Assembly (NCBI GenBank): GCA_002721545.1
Contig: PBKR01000019.1
Coordinates: 1 to 64,000, forward strand
DNA length: 64,000 nucleotides
Reading direction: 5' to 3'
Origin: Nitrosomonadaceae bacterium
Lineage (GTDB): Bacteria; Pseudomonadota; Gammaproteobacteria; Burkholderiales; Nitrosomonadaceae
Shown: one piece after another, positions 35,760 to 44,922 of the stretch
How positions within the stretch are numbered: the first letter of the stretch is position 1
Layout: each line of letters opens with the position of its first letter
Notes under the pieces: model-generated
Seen by the model: only the letters and a program-made list of their open reading frames with translations
Database searches by the model: none
Told to the model about the DNA's origin: nothing
Translations under genes and position numbers: made by a program

Positions 35760-36419
35760 CTACAGAATATGATTTAAAAGGCCCATATCAAATGGAATAG
35801 TTAACCCATTGAGGCTCGTAATTTTATTCGTTATTACCCATTCCACAAAACTTCCAATATCATCCGGGTTTGCGACTCTACCAGTCGGCAAACCTTTCAC
35901 AAACTCATTAATATTAGAATTGGAGTCATCTAATAATTGTTGCAATCTCGGAGTCATCGTTGGACCAGGAGCTATATTTATAAAACTTATGTTTTTTTCC
36001 ATGAAAATTTTGCTCAAGGACTTTAAAACTGATACCAATGCAATACGATAAGAATTAGATAATATTAATGACGAATTTGGTTCTTTAATATTTAGCGAAG
36101 AAATCAAAAAAACATACCCATTATCATTAATCTTAATACCCTGCAAAATTCTTACAAAAGATAAAAATAACTGATTATGATAACGCAACCATTCTTCCTC
36201 AGTAATTTCACTGAATTCTTTCGCTGGTGGACCTCCAGTATTCATTATTAAAATATCTGTGGAAGAGTGTTTGGTAATAAATTTCTTAACGGAAACCATT
36301 GATGAGGTATCAAGTGATTTCCTGCCAGTAACAACTAATTCCTCTACAGATCCCTCTAAGTATTTGGCTATAGATGCGCCAATACCGCTAGTTCCAGCTA
36401 TTACGATACCTTTTTTCAT
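35760..36419 (-). CDS. Divergent SDR oxidoreductase
   Basis: 219 residues. Cofactor loop AGTSGIGASI at 8-17 and NTGGPP (the NAG-position loop) near residue 60. The usual YxxxK is not present: the region reads SNSYRIALVSVLKSL, the SNxxR form seen in a branch of SDRs. SSLNIKEP holds the catalytic-type serine. The C-terminus NGLTIPFDMGLLNHIL is of the common type. Its start overlaps the end of the degenerate NeuB-like gene by 4 bases. Substrate unknown, probably an intermediate of the same sugar acid path. Confidence 0.7.
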   Translation of the reverse strand: MKKGIVIAGTSGIGASIAKYLEGSVEELVVTGRKSLDTSSMVSVKKFITKHSSTDILIMNTGGPPAKEFSEITEEEWLRYHNQLFLSFVRILQGIKINDNGYVFLISSLNIKEPNSSLILSNSYRIALVSVLKSLSKIFMEKNISFINIAPGPTMTPRLQQLLDDSNSNINEFVKGLPTGRVANPDDIGSFVEWVITNKITSLNGLTIPFDMGLLNHIL

Positions 36420-37153
36420 TTTTTTTCAACCCAATCTGGTGTCAATATTGCGTCTTTATGAGACGAACCCATAACTTTAGTAGAATGACGTACTTTCAAA
36501 CATGTTTCTGCCACCTCACTCAAATGAAATCCATGTTTGCCGTCTGGGGCATCATTGGAATGTTTCACATAAAAGAACACATCGCTTGGATGCAAGGAAG
36601 CAGCAATAAATAAAACCTCTTTAAAATCTGAATGCAACCCGAAGGCCATTTCTATACCATAGCGATCTCTAAGATGAAGCATTGAGGCAAGACGAACATT
36701 ATTCACATCAGAACTTAAACTTGTATGAATAAATACAACGTCTTTCCAAGTTTTGCTGCACTGAACAATTTCTTCAGTACTTGAAATCCCTGTCGATACA
36801 TAAATTTTACTACTAACCCGTTTAAGTTTTTGGAGCAATGATTGATTGCCGATATCCCAGCTTAAAGTCTTCCAGAAGTCAACCCCAATAGGTTGTAAAT
36901 CATCTATGATTCCTGCATCAGCGATAGCAACACCAAATAATTTTCCAGCACGTCTAACTTTTTCTGAAGCCGTACGGTAAAAACTCAATGGAAGCTTTTT
37001 TTTGTGTGGGGCAGTAGAATCATAAAAAACCTCTTCCCTTATTTGAAAGGTTATCCCATCAATTTCAGGTTCATCTATCAGAGAGTCTAGCATCTCCAAA
37101 GCTATTTCAGTAGATCCTAAATGATTAAGTCCGATTTCAGTAATAATATTCAT
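36416..37153 (-). CDS. Degenerate NeuB-family TIM-barrel protein
   Basis: 245 residues. Clear NeuB relatives are EIGLNHLGS at 6-14, VSTGISSTEEI at 119-129 and the KHSNDAPDG segment at 197-205. Key catalytic features are changed: the KFQ lysine is Thr 35 (GITFQ), GYSDH reads GLHSDF at 172-177, and the glutamate of EKHFT is Val 196. The SAF domain is absent. It is therefore unlikely to be an ordinary sialic-acid synthase. It lies between neuA and an SDR in an operon, so selection has kept it; it might be a partner subunit, a different aldolase, or a decaying gene. Confidence 0.72.
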   Translation of the reverse strand: MNIITEIGLNHLGSTEIALEMLDSLIDEPEIDGITFQIREEVFYDSTAPHKKKLPLSFYRTASEKVRRAGKLFGVAIADAGIIDDLQPIGVDFWKTLSWDIGNQSLLQKLKRVSSKIYVSTGISSTEEIVQCSKTWKDVVFIHTSLSSDVNNVRLASMLHLRDRYGIEMAFGLHSDFKEVLFIAASLHPSDVFFYVKHSNDAPDGKHGFHLSEVAETCLKVRHSTKVMGSSHKDAILTPDWVEKK

Positions 37154-37230
37154 GATCGTATTAAATCGTAGCTATCCGTTACCAATAATACTTTAATCAA
37201 TCTGTTTTTAAAGATCCCTAAAATGAGCAA

Positions 37231-37914
37231 CTAATGTTTCTTATTTGTTGAATAAATTAGATTAACCAGTTTTAGATCATTAAAATCATCTACATCAACA
37301 GAATTAAGTACGCTCATTATATAAGCAACTATTTTACCACCCAATCGTTGCCCATACTTTCTAATTACCGCAGGCTTAAAAACATATAACGCGCCGTTCT
37401 CGACATGATCTTGAGGGGCATCTTGCGTCCTAGGCCTATCCATGTAATTATAATTTAATGGATAGGCTATATCATTTTCTATTCTCCAGGTGAATGCATG
37501 TGCGGCAGAAACAGAAAGCAATGAGTCTGCTGATTCATTGATAAACAAATTAATGGCAGCATCTATATCATTTGCGGTCCTCAGAGGAGAAGTCGGCTGT
37601 AAAAATACAATTATGTCAGGCTCGTAATTTTCAGTCTTAACTAAATAATCAAGCACATGAATTAATGCTGCATCTGGCATTATGATGTCCCCACTTAATT
37701 CAGGTGGACGGATAATCACTTCAGATCCTGCGTCATTTGAGACAGAAATAATTTCCTGGTCGTCAGTAGAAACTATGCATCTCTGGACCAGCTTTGAATC
37801 ATTAGCAGCATTGATTGAATGGACTATCAATGGTTTTCCGCCTAGGGGTTGTAAGTTTTTTCGAGGCAGTCTTTTGGATCCACCACGGGCGGGTATTATA
37901 GCTATTATCTTCAT
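37231..37914 (-). CDS. neuA: Acylneuraminate-type cytidylyltransferase
   Basis: 227 residues. CTP-binding IIPARGGSKRLPRKNL at 6-21, VFLQPTSPLRTANDID near residue 100, and the acidic SVDVDDFNDLKLV near the C-terminus. Activates a nonulosonic acid as CMP-sugar. First gene of a three-gene minus-strand set with the NeuB-like protein and SDR. It could also serve the third NeuB at 44.1 kb, which has no cytidylyltransferase of its own. The exact sugar is unknown. Confidence 0.88.
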   Translation of the reverse strand: MKIIAIIPARGGSKRLPRKNLQPLGGKPLIVHSINAANDSKLVQRCIVSTDDQEIISVSNDAGSEVIIRPPELSGDIIMPDAALIHVLDYLVKTENYEPDIIVFLQPTSPLRTANDIDAAINLFINESADSLLSVSAAHAFTWRIENDIAYPLNYNYMDRPRTQDAPQDHVENGALYVFKPAVIRKYGQRLGGKIVAYIMSVLNSVDVDDFNDLKLVNLIYSTNKKH

Positions 37915-38005
37915 TACAAATTAGAGTACAATAAATTAACTTTTTCAGTATAATATGCCTTTCGGGTGCATGTTTCCACATAATATATTGGATTATGCAA
38001 TATAC

Positions 38006-38014
38006 TGCTATAAA
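38006..38014 (+). promoter_or_regulatory. Possible extended -10 promoter element
   Basis: TGCTATAAA is an extended -10 box (TGnTATAAA), with a weak -35 TTGGAT 15 bases upstream at 37988. It lies 52 bases before the WbpL-like gene in the gap between two diverging genes. Spacing is short, so this is a tentative call. Confidence 0.25.
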
Positions 38015-38066
38015 ATTTCCGCATAACTAAGTCCTAACACCAAACTTAAATTCTTGAAGTAGCTTA

Positions 38067-39077
38067 ATGAAACTTGTTTTTCTCATTTCACTAGCATCTA
38101 TAATTTCAGTAGGAATGCTTACTGGAATAATAAAATACTACTGCGAATCTTGGGGGATGATTGATATCCCAAATGAGCGTAGCTCGCATTCTCTCCCTAC
38201 CCCAACTGGTGGTGGAGTTTCTGTGGTGTTGCTATTTACGTTAATTAGTCTGGCTTTGGATTATAGCAAGATCATTCAATTTGATAACCTGACCATTCTA
38301 TTATTACCAAGCATCATGGTTGCGATGATCGGATTTATTGATGACCTAAATCATGTCCCAGCTTTTTGGAGATTGCTCGTCCATTTCCTTAGTGCAATTT
38401 TGTTTTTGAATTCGTTAGGAGGTTTTCCGCCTTTAGATATAGGTGGTCTAACTATTGATTTAGGTTGGTTCGGTTATGTTTTTGGTTCTCTTTACTTAGT
38501 TTGGTTGCTCAATTTATATAATTTTATGGATGGAATTGATGGCATCTCCAGCATTGGAGCCATTACAGTTTGTGTCAGTATAATCTTCATCATGATACAA
38601 CAAAATATACCTCTAAAGCATTGGGTTGTACCTCTTTTGCTGGCTTCCACGGTTGGTGGTTTCTTGTTTTGGAATTTTCCTGTAGCCAAAATATTTATGG
38701 GAGATGGATGTAGTGGCTTTCTGGGCTTTACAATAGGTTTGTTTTCCATTCAAGCAGCTCAGGTTATGCCTCAAATGTTCTGGGTTTGTATAGTTTTATT
38801 AGCAGTTTTTATTGTCGATGCTACTTATACGCTAATGCGACGTATCATAACGGGTCAAAAATTTTATAAGGCGCACAATGAACATGCCTTTCAAATAGCT
38901 TCACGCCGGCACTCTCATGTAAAGGTTTCATTAATAGTAGGATTAATTAATATAGTTTGGTTATTACCAATAGCCTATATGATAAGCACAAAAAACATAA
39001 ATGCTTTGGTTGGGGTAATTATTGCTTATCTACCTTTAATTGGATTAGAAATATTTATCAAAAATGAAAAAAAATAA
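38067..39077 (+). CDS. Polyprenyl-phosphate sugar-1-phosphate transferase (WbpL/WecA family)
   Basis: 336 residues with about 10 membrane segments. It starts glycan assembly by moving a HexNAc-1-phosphate from its nucleotide to undecaprenyl phosphate. Motifs: NERSSHSLPTPTGGG at 36-50, the Asp-Asp of FIDDLNH at 90-96, the metal region NFMDGIDG at 152-159, MGDGCSGFLGF near 211, and the C-terminal HAFQIASRRHSH loop. The ERSSHxxPTPxGGG form is that of WbpL-type enzymes, which take FucNAc- or QuiNAc-type sugars besides GlcNAc. The end overlaps the next gene by 14 bases. Confidence 0.92.
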   Translation: MKLVFLISLASIISVGMLTGIIKYYCESWGMIDIPNERSSHSLPTPTGGGVSVVLLFTLISLALDYSKIIQFDNLTILLLPSIMVAMIGFIDDLNHVPAFWRLLVHFLSAILFLNSLGGFPPLDIGGLTIDLGWFGYVFGSLYLVWLLNLYNFMDGIDGISSIGAITVCVSIIFIMIQQNIPLKHWVVPLLLASTVGGFLFWNFPVAKIFMGDGCSGFLGFTIGLFSIQAAQVMPQMFWVCIVLLAVFIVDATYTLMRRIITGQKFYKAHNEHAFQIASRRHSHVKVSLIVGLINIVWLLPIAYMISTKNINALVGVIIAYLPLIGLEIFIKNEKK

Positions 39078-40017
39078 CATTACTGATTTACCCAAATCTC
39101 CAAAAATTGTTGTCACTTCTCTTTCATTTGCAAAATCCAAATTTCTTCGACAAGAATTAAATAAAAAATTTTCCAACTGTTTTTTTAATGAAACCGGTAG
39201 GCATTTAACAAAAGTAGAACTGATTGAGGTTTTAAAAGATGCCGATGCGGCAATTATTGGTCTCGATAAGATTGATGAATCTATACTTGGGAAGGCTTCT
39301 CGTCTGCAGATAATATCCAAGTATGGAGTAGGCTTGGATAACATAGATCAAGGGCTGCTGGCCAAATACAAAATAAGGCTCGGGTGGGAAGGAGGCGTTA
39401 ATCGTAGGTCTGTGGCTGAAGTTACCCTCTGCTTCATGTTGGGTCTTTGCAGGAATATTTTTAATTCAGGTTTTAGCCTCAAGCAAATGCTTTGGAATAA
39501 AAATGGAGGAGCTCAAATTACAGGAAAAACAGTAGGAATTATTGGGTGCGGTAATATTGGATCCGATGTGATTCAGTTGCTTTCTCCATTTAGGTGCAAT
39601 ATCTTGGTTCATGATATTATTGATAAATCAGAGTTTTGCCAAAAACAAAAAGTGAAGGAAACGGACTTGGTCAATTTGATTTCCACGTCCGACATCATCT
39701 CGCTTCATGTCCCTTTAACTCCTCAGACTAAGGGAATGGTTGATAAATCTTTTATTAGCCGTATGAAATCGACGGCCTATTTAATAAATACCAGCAGGGG
39801 CGATGTTGTTGATCAGGCAGCCCTAAAGAATGCTTTAATTAATGGAGATATTGCTGGTGCGGCTTTAGATGTGTTTGAGGAGGAACCTCCAAAAGATAAA
39901 GAATTTCTGTCTCTACCTAATTTAATGGTAACCCCTCATATGGCTGGAAACTCCAAGGAGGCAATAATGGCTATGGGTCAATCAGCTATAAATCATTTGA
40001 TTGATTTTTATAAGTAA
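39064..40017 (+). CDS. D-2-hydroxyacid dehydrogenase (SerA-like)
   Basis: 317 residues. NAD motif IIGCGNIGSD at 159-168, catalytic Arg 245 in NTSRGDVVD, glutamate near 273 and His 292 in VTPHMAGNS; KYGVGLDNID at 87-96. No ACT regulatory domain, so it is not full-length SerA. In sugar clusters such enzymes oxidise a sugar-acid side chain or make a hydroxyacid substituent. It overlaps the WbpL-like gene, so it belongs to the same transcript. The substrate is unknown. Confidence 0.85.
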   Translation: MKKNNITDLPKSPKIVVTSLSFAKSKFLRQELNKKFSNCFFNETGRHLTKVELIEVLKDADAAIIGLDKIDESILGKASRLQIISKYGVGLDNIDQGLLAKYKIRLGWEGGVNRRSVAEVTLCFMLGLCRNIFNSGFSLKQMLWNKNGGAQITGKTVGIIGCGNIGSDVIQLLSPFRCNILVHDIIDKSEFCQKQKVKETDLVNLISTSDIISLHVPLTPQTKGMVDKSFISRMKSTAYLINTSRGDVVDQAALKNALINGDIAGAALDVFEEEPPKDKEFLSLPNLMVTPHMAGNSKEAIMAMGQSAINHLIDFYK

Positions 40018-40091
40018 GCCTATCTAGGTTTTAAATTCAAAAGGAAAAAATTTAGAGCAAAAAAGAATATGTAGACTGTTATTTTTCATAT

Positions 40092-40721
40092 TCATAGGCC
40101 GAAAAAATGCCCAATGCTCTTAAGATATTCAATAAAAATACCTTTTTGACCCGTTCGTAGCTTCCACCATCCCTGAACAGGAACAAGAGGGTCCACGGCA
40201 GGATAGACCAAAAACTTCATACTGTACCCTAAATGAGATATAGCATTTTCAAAGTTTATTTTTGAGCGCCTAGTGTGATATGCAGATGTTACAAGAATGA
40301 AGCTTTTTATTTTGTGTTTTTTTAAGAGCTCTATATTGGCAATGCTTTCCCCTCGAGTACTGACTTCCATATCAGGTATTGATGCAATTATTTTTTCCTC
40401 AGGAACCCCTAATTTTAAGGCATAATTTTTCATCAATGTGCTAGAAAATGTTTCTGGATAAACTTGATACCCACTAAAAACCAATTTATCACCGAACCCT
40501 TTATGAAAGAGTTGCGCTGCCACTAAAATTCTGTTTCCAGTTGCAGAACCAGATAAAACTACTATAGCCTCAGATTTAGCCAAAGGATCTTTGTAGACCA
40601 GGTTCCGGGAAAGAGCATTTAGCAGGGAATCCGAGAAAACAATGCCAGCAATGACCGTTAATCCAAAGAGGAAAAGGATACTGAAAAAAAAATTTTTTAT
40701 GTGCATCAATGGCGGATTCAA
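40092..40721 (-). CDS. DUF218 (YdcF/ElyC-like) membrane-anchored protein
   Basis: 209 residues. One N-terminal membrane segment (about 10-30), then the DUF218 domain with AIVVLSGSATGNR, ESIANIELLK and VTSAYHTRRSK, the family's conserved stretches. Relatives such as ElyC and SanA affect envelope assembly and undecaprenyl-phosphate carrier use, which suits this place next to the WbpL-like gene. Two starts are possible: TTG at 40721 or ATG at 40706; neither has a good ribosome site. Confidence 0.8.
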   Translation of the reverse strand: MNPPLMHIKNFFFSILFLFGLTVIAGIVFSDSLLNALSRNLVYKDPLAKSEAIVVLSGSATGNRILVAAQLFHKGFGDKLVFSGYQVYPETFSSTLMKNYALKLGVPEEKIIASIPDMEVSTRGESIANIELLKKHKIKSFILVTSAYHTRRSKINFENAISHLGYSMKFLVYPAVDPLVPVQGWWKLRTGQKGIFIEYLKSIGHFFGL

Positions 40722-41216
40722 CTCGTAAGCGCAACAATTAGTAAAGTTTTATTTTTTAAGGAGTAACTCAATAGGTTGTTTTAAATTCAAGTGATTTTAG
40801 ATCATTGAGTTGATGGACATTATATCACTTTTTAAGCTAGAACCCTCACCTTCACAAGTGCTATCGTCTCTGGTCCTGAAGGTCTATGTCCCAGTGAACT
40901 TATACAAAAGTAATTTTTGATTACATCCTTAGAGTTTCGATTAATCTCGCTCACATTTTTTTTTACATAGTAAATGGATCAGATTTTGGGGACCAGGCCA
41001 CCGTCTTCGACTATTATTAAGATGGGCCGTATCTCCCCTATTGACAAAAACAAATAAGCCATTTAGAATTATATGGTTACCTTGCATATAACAAATTCCA
41101 AATACGCTTATGGCAAGCTACGCTATATTCTTTCTTAACAGATAACCAGCTTCAATTGAAAGTCTCTTCAAAGTGCCAAAAATGACTAAATTAGAAAATC
41201 TTAATATGAGTGGACA
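40722..41216. other. Intergenic region before the Wzz-like gene
   Basis: 495 bases between diverging genes. Contains the promoter listed at 41041-41069. A more GC-rich patch at about 40975-41035 is open in more than one frame for 25 or more codons but shows no start, ribosome site or recognisable protein. No structured RNA was recognised. Confidence 0.4.
41041..41069 (+). promoter_or_regulatory. Sigma-70-type promoter for the Wzz-like gene
   Basis: TTGACA at 41041-41046, 17-base spacer, TAGAAT at 41064-41069. The -35 is perfect, the -10 matches five of six, and the spacing is ideal. Transcription would start near 41076, leaving a leader of about 140 bases before the Wzz-like gene. It is the best promoter seen in the window. 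Confidence 0.5.
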
Positions 41217-42842
41217 ATGAAAGATTACGAGAGTACCAGTCAACCCCAACAGCCTTACCTCAAAGACGATGAAATTGACCTAGGGGCAATGGTAAGTAAA
41301 CTATGGAAAGCTCGTACAATTTGGCTAATAGCAGTATTGAGTGTTTCAATTCTCTTCTGGGGCTGGTGGTGGACAAAACAAGTAAACCATATTACACCTT
41401 TAGTTTACTCTTTGCCCATCCAATTAAGCTTCAAAGGAATTGAGAACCATACTTATCCAAATGGCAACCCATTTAAACAATCTGATTTAATAACACCAGA
41501 CATTATTAAGAGGGCGAGCAAAAATCTTAATTTGGAGGAATATGGGGTGACAATAGATGACTTGCTCCTATCGATCCGAATATATCCAATGCAAGGCTAT
41601 TTATCTCTTGAAAAAAGGCTAGATACGATTAAGAAAAAATATTTAAAACTGAGGACAAAATTTGACCCCAGACTTAAAAAAGGAACCCCTCCTCAAGAAT
41701 TACAGATGATAAAACAAGAGATGGAGAGGCAAAGACTGATTGAAAATGACGAAATCGAGCGAGCATCTTTAGTGGAAATGGAGCGAGCATATTTAACCGG
41801 AACGGTAATTACCCTTACAACAAAAGAAACAAGGGTACCCGAAAAAACACTTAAAAATCTCCTTCTTGACATCCCTAAAGTATGGGCAAACGAGGCAATT
41901 AATTATAAGCGAGTGTTAAATGTGCCTTATGAATATCCAAGTATTTATAAAGCAGACAAGGATGTTTTGAGCAGGCTTGACTATTTAGTAGGCATAGAAT
42001 TTTTGCGTAAAAAGATAAATTGGTGTTTGGAAAACCTTAAAAAAATAAGAGATTCGCATGGATTAAAGGCAATAGATTTAGAAACAGCAATGACCGCAAC
42101 AGGTTTTATTGCTCAATTGGATAATCTTTTAGCCTTTAGAGTAGATCCTTTGCGCTCATTTGTTTTATCAAGCCACGCCAGTAAAGATCGAGTCGAAAGT
42201 ATACAACATTTTAAAATTAAAATAAAGGTCTTGGAAGCAAGAAGAAAACAATTAATGGACGAAGCGAAGGTGGTTGGAAGCATATATCAAGAGTACATGC
42301 GTTCTAAAGCATTAAGCGCTAGTTCAAAAAGTGAAAAAGTAATGGGCGAATTCCCTGTTATTCAAAGCGGACAAGCAATGGGGGATTTGTTCATTGAAAA
42401 AATTTTCAAAATAGCTGAAAAGCCTTCTGACATCGAATATCAGCAAAGTCTTTTATCGGAGGCAAAGTTGTTTAAATTGAAGGCAGCCAAGATTAGTTCA
42501 AAGCTTATAAATGCAAGAATTGCCCTAGATTCACTAGAGGAACAAAGTAATAATTCAATAAATTCTGCTAAAAACAGAGCCCAAAAAGAAATTGAAGCTA
42601 TATTTAGTGAAGCATATAAAATAAGTCAAGCCAGCCAAAGAATTTTAGCAGAGGTGAATTCTAATAGCTTTAATGCCTTGTACAATATTATCAGTTCCCC
42701 TTCGGTTTCTGGTGGAGAGGTAATCCCTATTACTAAAAAAGAGAAACTCATATACATATTACTACTGGCAGCAACAACTATCGTCGTGATTTTAACAGCA
42801 ATAATTAAAACACCAAGAAACCAGACAAATGGTGTGCGCTAG
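41217..42842 (+). CDS. Wzz-like chain-length/polysaccharide co-polymerase protein
   Basis: 541 residues. N-terminal DDEIDLGAMVSKLWKARTIW followed by a membrane helix at about 33-52, a large periplasmic part rich in charged coiled-coil helices (about 60-505), and a C-terminal membrane helix at about 511-531 (IYILLLAATTIVVIL). This two-helix hairpin with long coiled coil is the Wzz layout; it lacks any tyrosine-kinase domain. It is much longer than typical Wzz (about 330). It likely sets the length of an O-antigen or capsule. Stands alone on the plus strand with its own promoter. Confidence 0.78.
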   Translation: MKDYESTSQPQQPYLKDDEIDLGAMVSKLWKARTIWLIAVLSVSILFWGWWWTKQVNHITPLVYSLPIQLSFKGIENHTYPNGNPFKQSDLITPDIIKRASKNLNLEEYGVTIDDLLLSIRIYPMQGYLSLEKRLDTIKKKYLKLRTKFDPRLKKGTPPQELQMIKQEMERQRLIENDEIERASLVEMERAYLTGTVITLTTKETRVPEKTLKNLLLDIPKVWANEAINYKRVLNVPYEYPSIYKADKDVLSRLDYLVGIEFLRKKINWCLENLKKIRDSHGLKAIDLETAMTATGFIAQLDNLLAFRVDPLRSFVLSSHASKDRVESIQHFKIKIKVLEARRKQLMDEAKVVGSIYQEYMRSKALSASSKSEKVMGEFPVIQSGQAMGDLFIEKIFKIAEKPSDIEYQQSLLSEAKLFKLKAAKISSKLINARIALDSLEEQSNNSINSAKNRAQKEIEAIFSEAYKISQASQRILAEVNSNSFNALYNIISSPSVSGGEVIPITKKEKLIYILLLAATTIVVILTAIIKTPRNQTNGVR

Positions 42843-42911
42843 CAAATTTTTACATGTTGAAGTGTTTCGTAAAGCTAGGTAAGTGGTATATAGCAGAGAA
42901 GTCAAAATAAT

Positions 42912-43034
42912 TCAAACCACAGAGTGTTCATTAGACTCTATTCGCAGCACCTCGTCCTGTTTGACCTGTAGAGGAACAATTTCATCCAATTCCTTCATTT
43001 TTTCCTCTGCATTTTCCGAAATTGCTTGTGACAT
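42912..43034 (-). CDS. Possible small acidic protein
   Basis: 40 codons on the minus strand, starting MSQAISENAEEKMKE and ending in ESNEHSVV. GAGAGGA lies about 10 bases before the ATG. The composition is protein-like, strongly acidic and probably helical. No family is recognised. It lies between the Wzz-like gene and a methyltransferase, in a gap of about 290 bases otherwise empty. It could be a real small protein, the tail of a lost gene, or chance. Confidence 0.3.
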   Translation of the reverse strand: MSQAISENAEEKMKELDEIVPLQVKQDEVLRIESNEHSVV

Positions 43035-43131
43035 GGGAATGCCATCCTCTCATAAAACCCTGAACCAGTTATTTTTTCATTAGGGGTATTCGAATATAAT
43101 ATTTCAATAATATCTAGACTAAAAACATATG

Positions 43132-43899
43132 TTATGATTTTTCGCAAAAGAACGTCATATAATTCCCATAAAAAGGGGGGGAGATTTTTTTCCCATCCAA
43201 AATCTTTAACAAGTTTTCTGTATTAAAATATTCTGTATCAAAATAAGGGAATTCAACCTTCTTTATTATAAAACCATAGTCCCTCAAGAATCTATGCATT
43301 GAGTCAGAACTGAAAAGCGAAATATGTGTTTTATCATGAAGCATTCTATAATTTTTCCCATACCTACGAGCACAACCCGAATCAAAATCAGGTGTAGCCA
43401 AAACCAATACTCCGTTCTTTTTTAACACTCTTTTAATCTCAGAAAGAAATACTTCTGGGTTAACAACATGTTCAATAACATGATGGCAGGTTACAGCGTC
43501 AAAAGATTCATCCTCGTATCTTGCATCTTCTAAATTCCCTATAAATATTTCTCCATATTTTGATGCATGTTTCCCAGCAAAACTTGATAACTCAGTACCA
43601 TGCAACTCCGCATTAATGGCTTTCAATTTATATGAGGCCAACAACGCGCCCAATCCACAGCCGACATCAAGCAAATTACGAGCACTTGTTTCTTTCAAAT
43701 ACTCTGCAATATAATCAAATCTATTTTTATTGTTCTCAAACTCATCTAGTAAATTTCTTTCTTTCCCATCCGGGTCCTTAATAGACCCCCAATATTCTTC
43801 TTCGAAATCCCCAGATCTACTCGGAATTTTAAAATAGTACTCACCTGTATTATATAAGTTTCTAACACCTAAATTTATATTCTCAGGAAGCTCGGTCAT
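43132..43899 (-). CDS. Class I SAM-dependent methyltransferase
   Basis: 255 residues. SAM motif LLDVGCGLGALL at 76-87, CHHVIEHVVNPE near 132 and VLVLATPDFDSG near 158. This is the UbiE/COQ5-like domain common in glycan loci. It is the last gene of the long minus-strand run and lies about 170 bases behind the NeuB gene. Probable sugar O- or N-methyltransferase; substrate unknown. Confidence 0.8.
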   Translation of the reverse strand: MTELPENINLGVRNLYNTGEYYFKIPSRSGDFEEEYWGSIKDPDGKERNLLDEFENNKNRFDYIAEYLKETSARNLLDVGCGLGALLASYKLKAINAELHGTELSSFAGKHASKYGEIFIGNLEDARYEDESFDAVTCHHVIEHVVNPEVFLSEIKRVLKKNGVLVLATPDFDSGCARRYGKNYRMLHDKTHISLFSSDSMHRFLRDYGFIIKKVEFPYFDTEYFNTENLLKILDGKKISPPFYGNYMTFFCEKS

Positions 43900-44073
43900 A
43901 CTAAGTTATTCAAATTTTTTAAAATAGTAATGTTTGAAGCACCTTAAAGAATCAGTATTTTTTTACAGGTTTAGCAAAGTTGGAGCATAAAATACCAACA
44001 ACAATTCGCAGCGTTTGGACTCTAATTTTAATTTTTAGCTTATGAAATGACCCTTGTAGGAAGTAGATCTAAC

Positions 44074-44922
44074 TTACCCATTCCAGGATATATGCTCCCT
44101 TAGTTTTTTGGAAATGGGAACTTCACCTTCTATTATTCTCTTTTCACCATCGCCCAACGCTGTTTCAATTTTTCTGATAGCTCCAACAAGCTCACGTAAT
44201 CCATTAAGCTGAACCGAGGCGGACTGATCAGATCCATACATCGACCGGTCCAGGGTGATGTGTCTTTCCAGAGAAGTAATTTCAAGAGCAGCTGCAGCAT
44301 GGGAAATAGCTAAGCCTGCCTCATGTCCACTATAACCAACATCACACTTATAACGGTTGCGGAGCATAGGAATGCATTTCAAATTTGCATCTTCAACTTT
44401 CATGGGATATGTGGAAACAGTGTGCATTAATTCAAAAGGGCAGTTAGCGGCTCTAAATATTTCCACTGCATTTTGAATATTTTCATGAGTACTCATACCA
44501 GTAGAAATGAAAGTGTGCTTCCCCTCCTTGGCCACCACTCTTAACAAATCATCGTAAACAATCATGGCTGAAGCAATCTTATTATGGTTGGAATTAAACT
44601 GGCTTAAAAACTCCTGACTATTTAAATCCCAAGCAGAAGCAAACCATTCAATCCCCTTTTCCTTGCAGTACCTGTCCACCTCTTGGTATTCTTCAAAGCC
44701 AAACTCAAGACCCTGTTTTTGCTCCCGCTGTGTTGACCCCCAAGGGCTCTCCCTAGATGAATTTAAAAATTCTTGAGTATATACCTTGTCAATATCTCGT
44801 TTTTGAAACTTGACGGCATCACACCCCGCATCCTTCGCGCCATCAATAAGTTGTTTACAGATCTCCATATCCCCATTATGGTTAATCCCTATTTCTGCAA
44901 CGATAAAAATTTCTTTTTTCAT
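44074..44922 (-). CDS. neuB: NeuB-family nonulosonate synthase without SAF domain
   Basis: 282 residues. Complete catalytic set: AEIGINHNG at 9-17, DAVKFQ at 35-40 with Lys 38, STGMSTHEN at 140-148, GYSGH at 196-200 and ERHITLD at 219-225. The C-terminal SAF domain is missing, as the protein ends about 60 residues after ERHITLD. The SAF-less form with a linked KdsC-like phosphatase suggests a route via a phosphorylated nonulosonate (9-phosphate type, as in sialic acid or KDN synthesis of animals and Bacteroides). Start overlaps the phosphatase gene by 4 bases. Confidence 0.87.
   Translation of the reverse strand: MKKEIFIVAEIGINHNGDMEICKQLIDGAKDAGCDAVKFQKRDIDKVYTQEFLNSSRESPWGSTQREQKQGLEFGFEEYQEVDRYCKEKGIEWFASAWDLNSQEFLSQFNSNHNKIASAMIVYDDLLRVVAKEGKHTFISTGMSTHENIQNAVEIFRAANCPFELMHTVSTYPMKVEDANLKCIPMLRNRYKCDVGYSGHEAGLAISHAAAALEITSLERHITLDRSMYGSDQSASVQLNGLRELVGAIRKIETALGDGEKRIIEGEVPISKKLREHISWNG

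Noticed and set aside
40975-41100. GC-richer patch open in more than one frame, possible transposase remnant
   Set aside because: No recognisable motif, start or ribosome site; frames could not be told apart.
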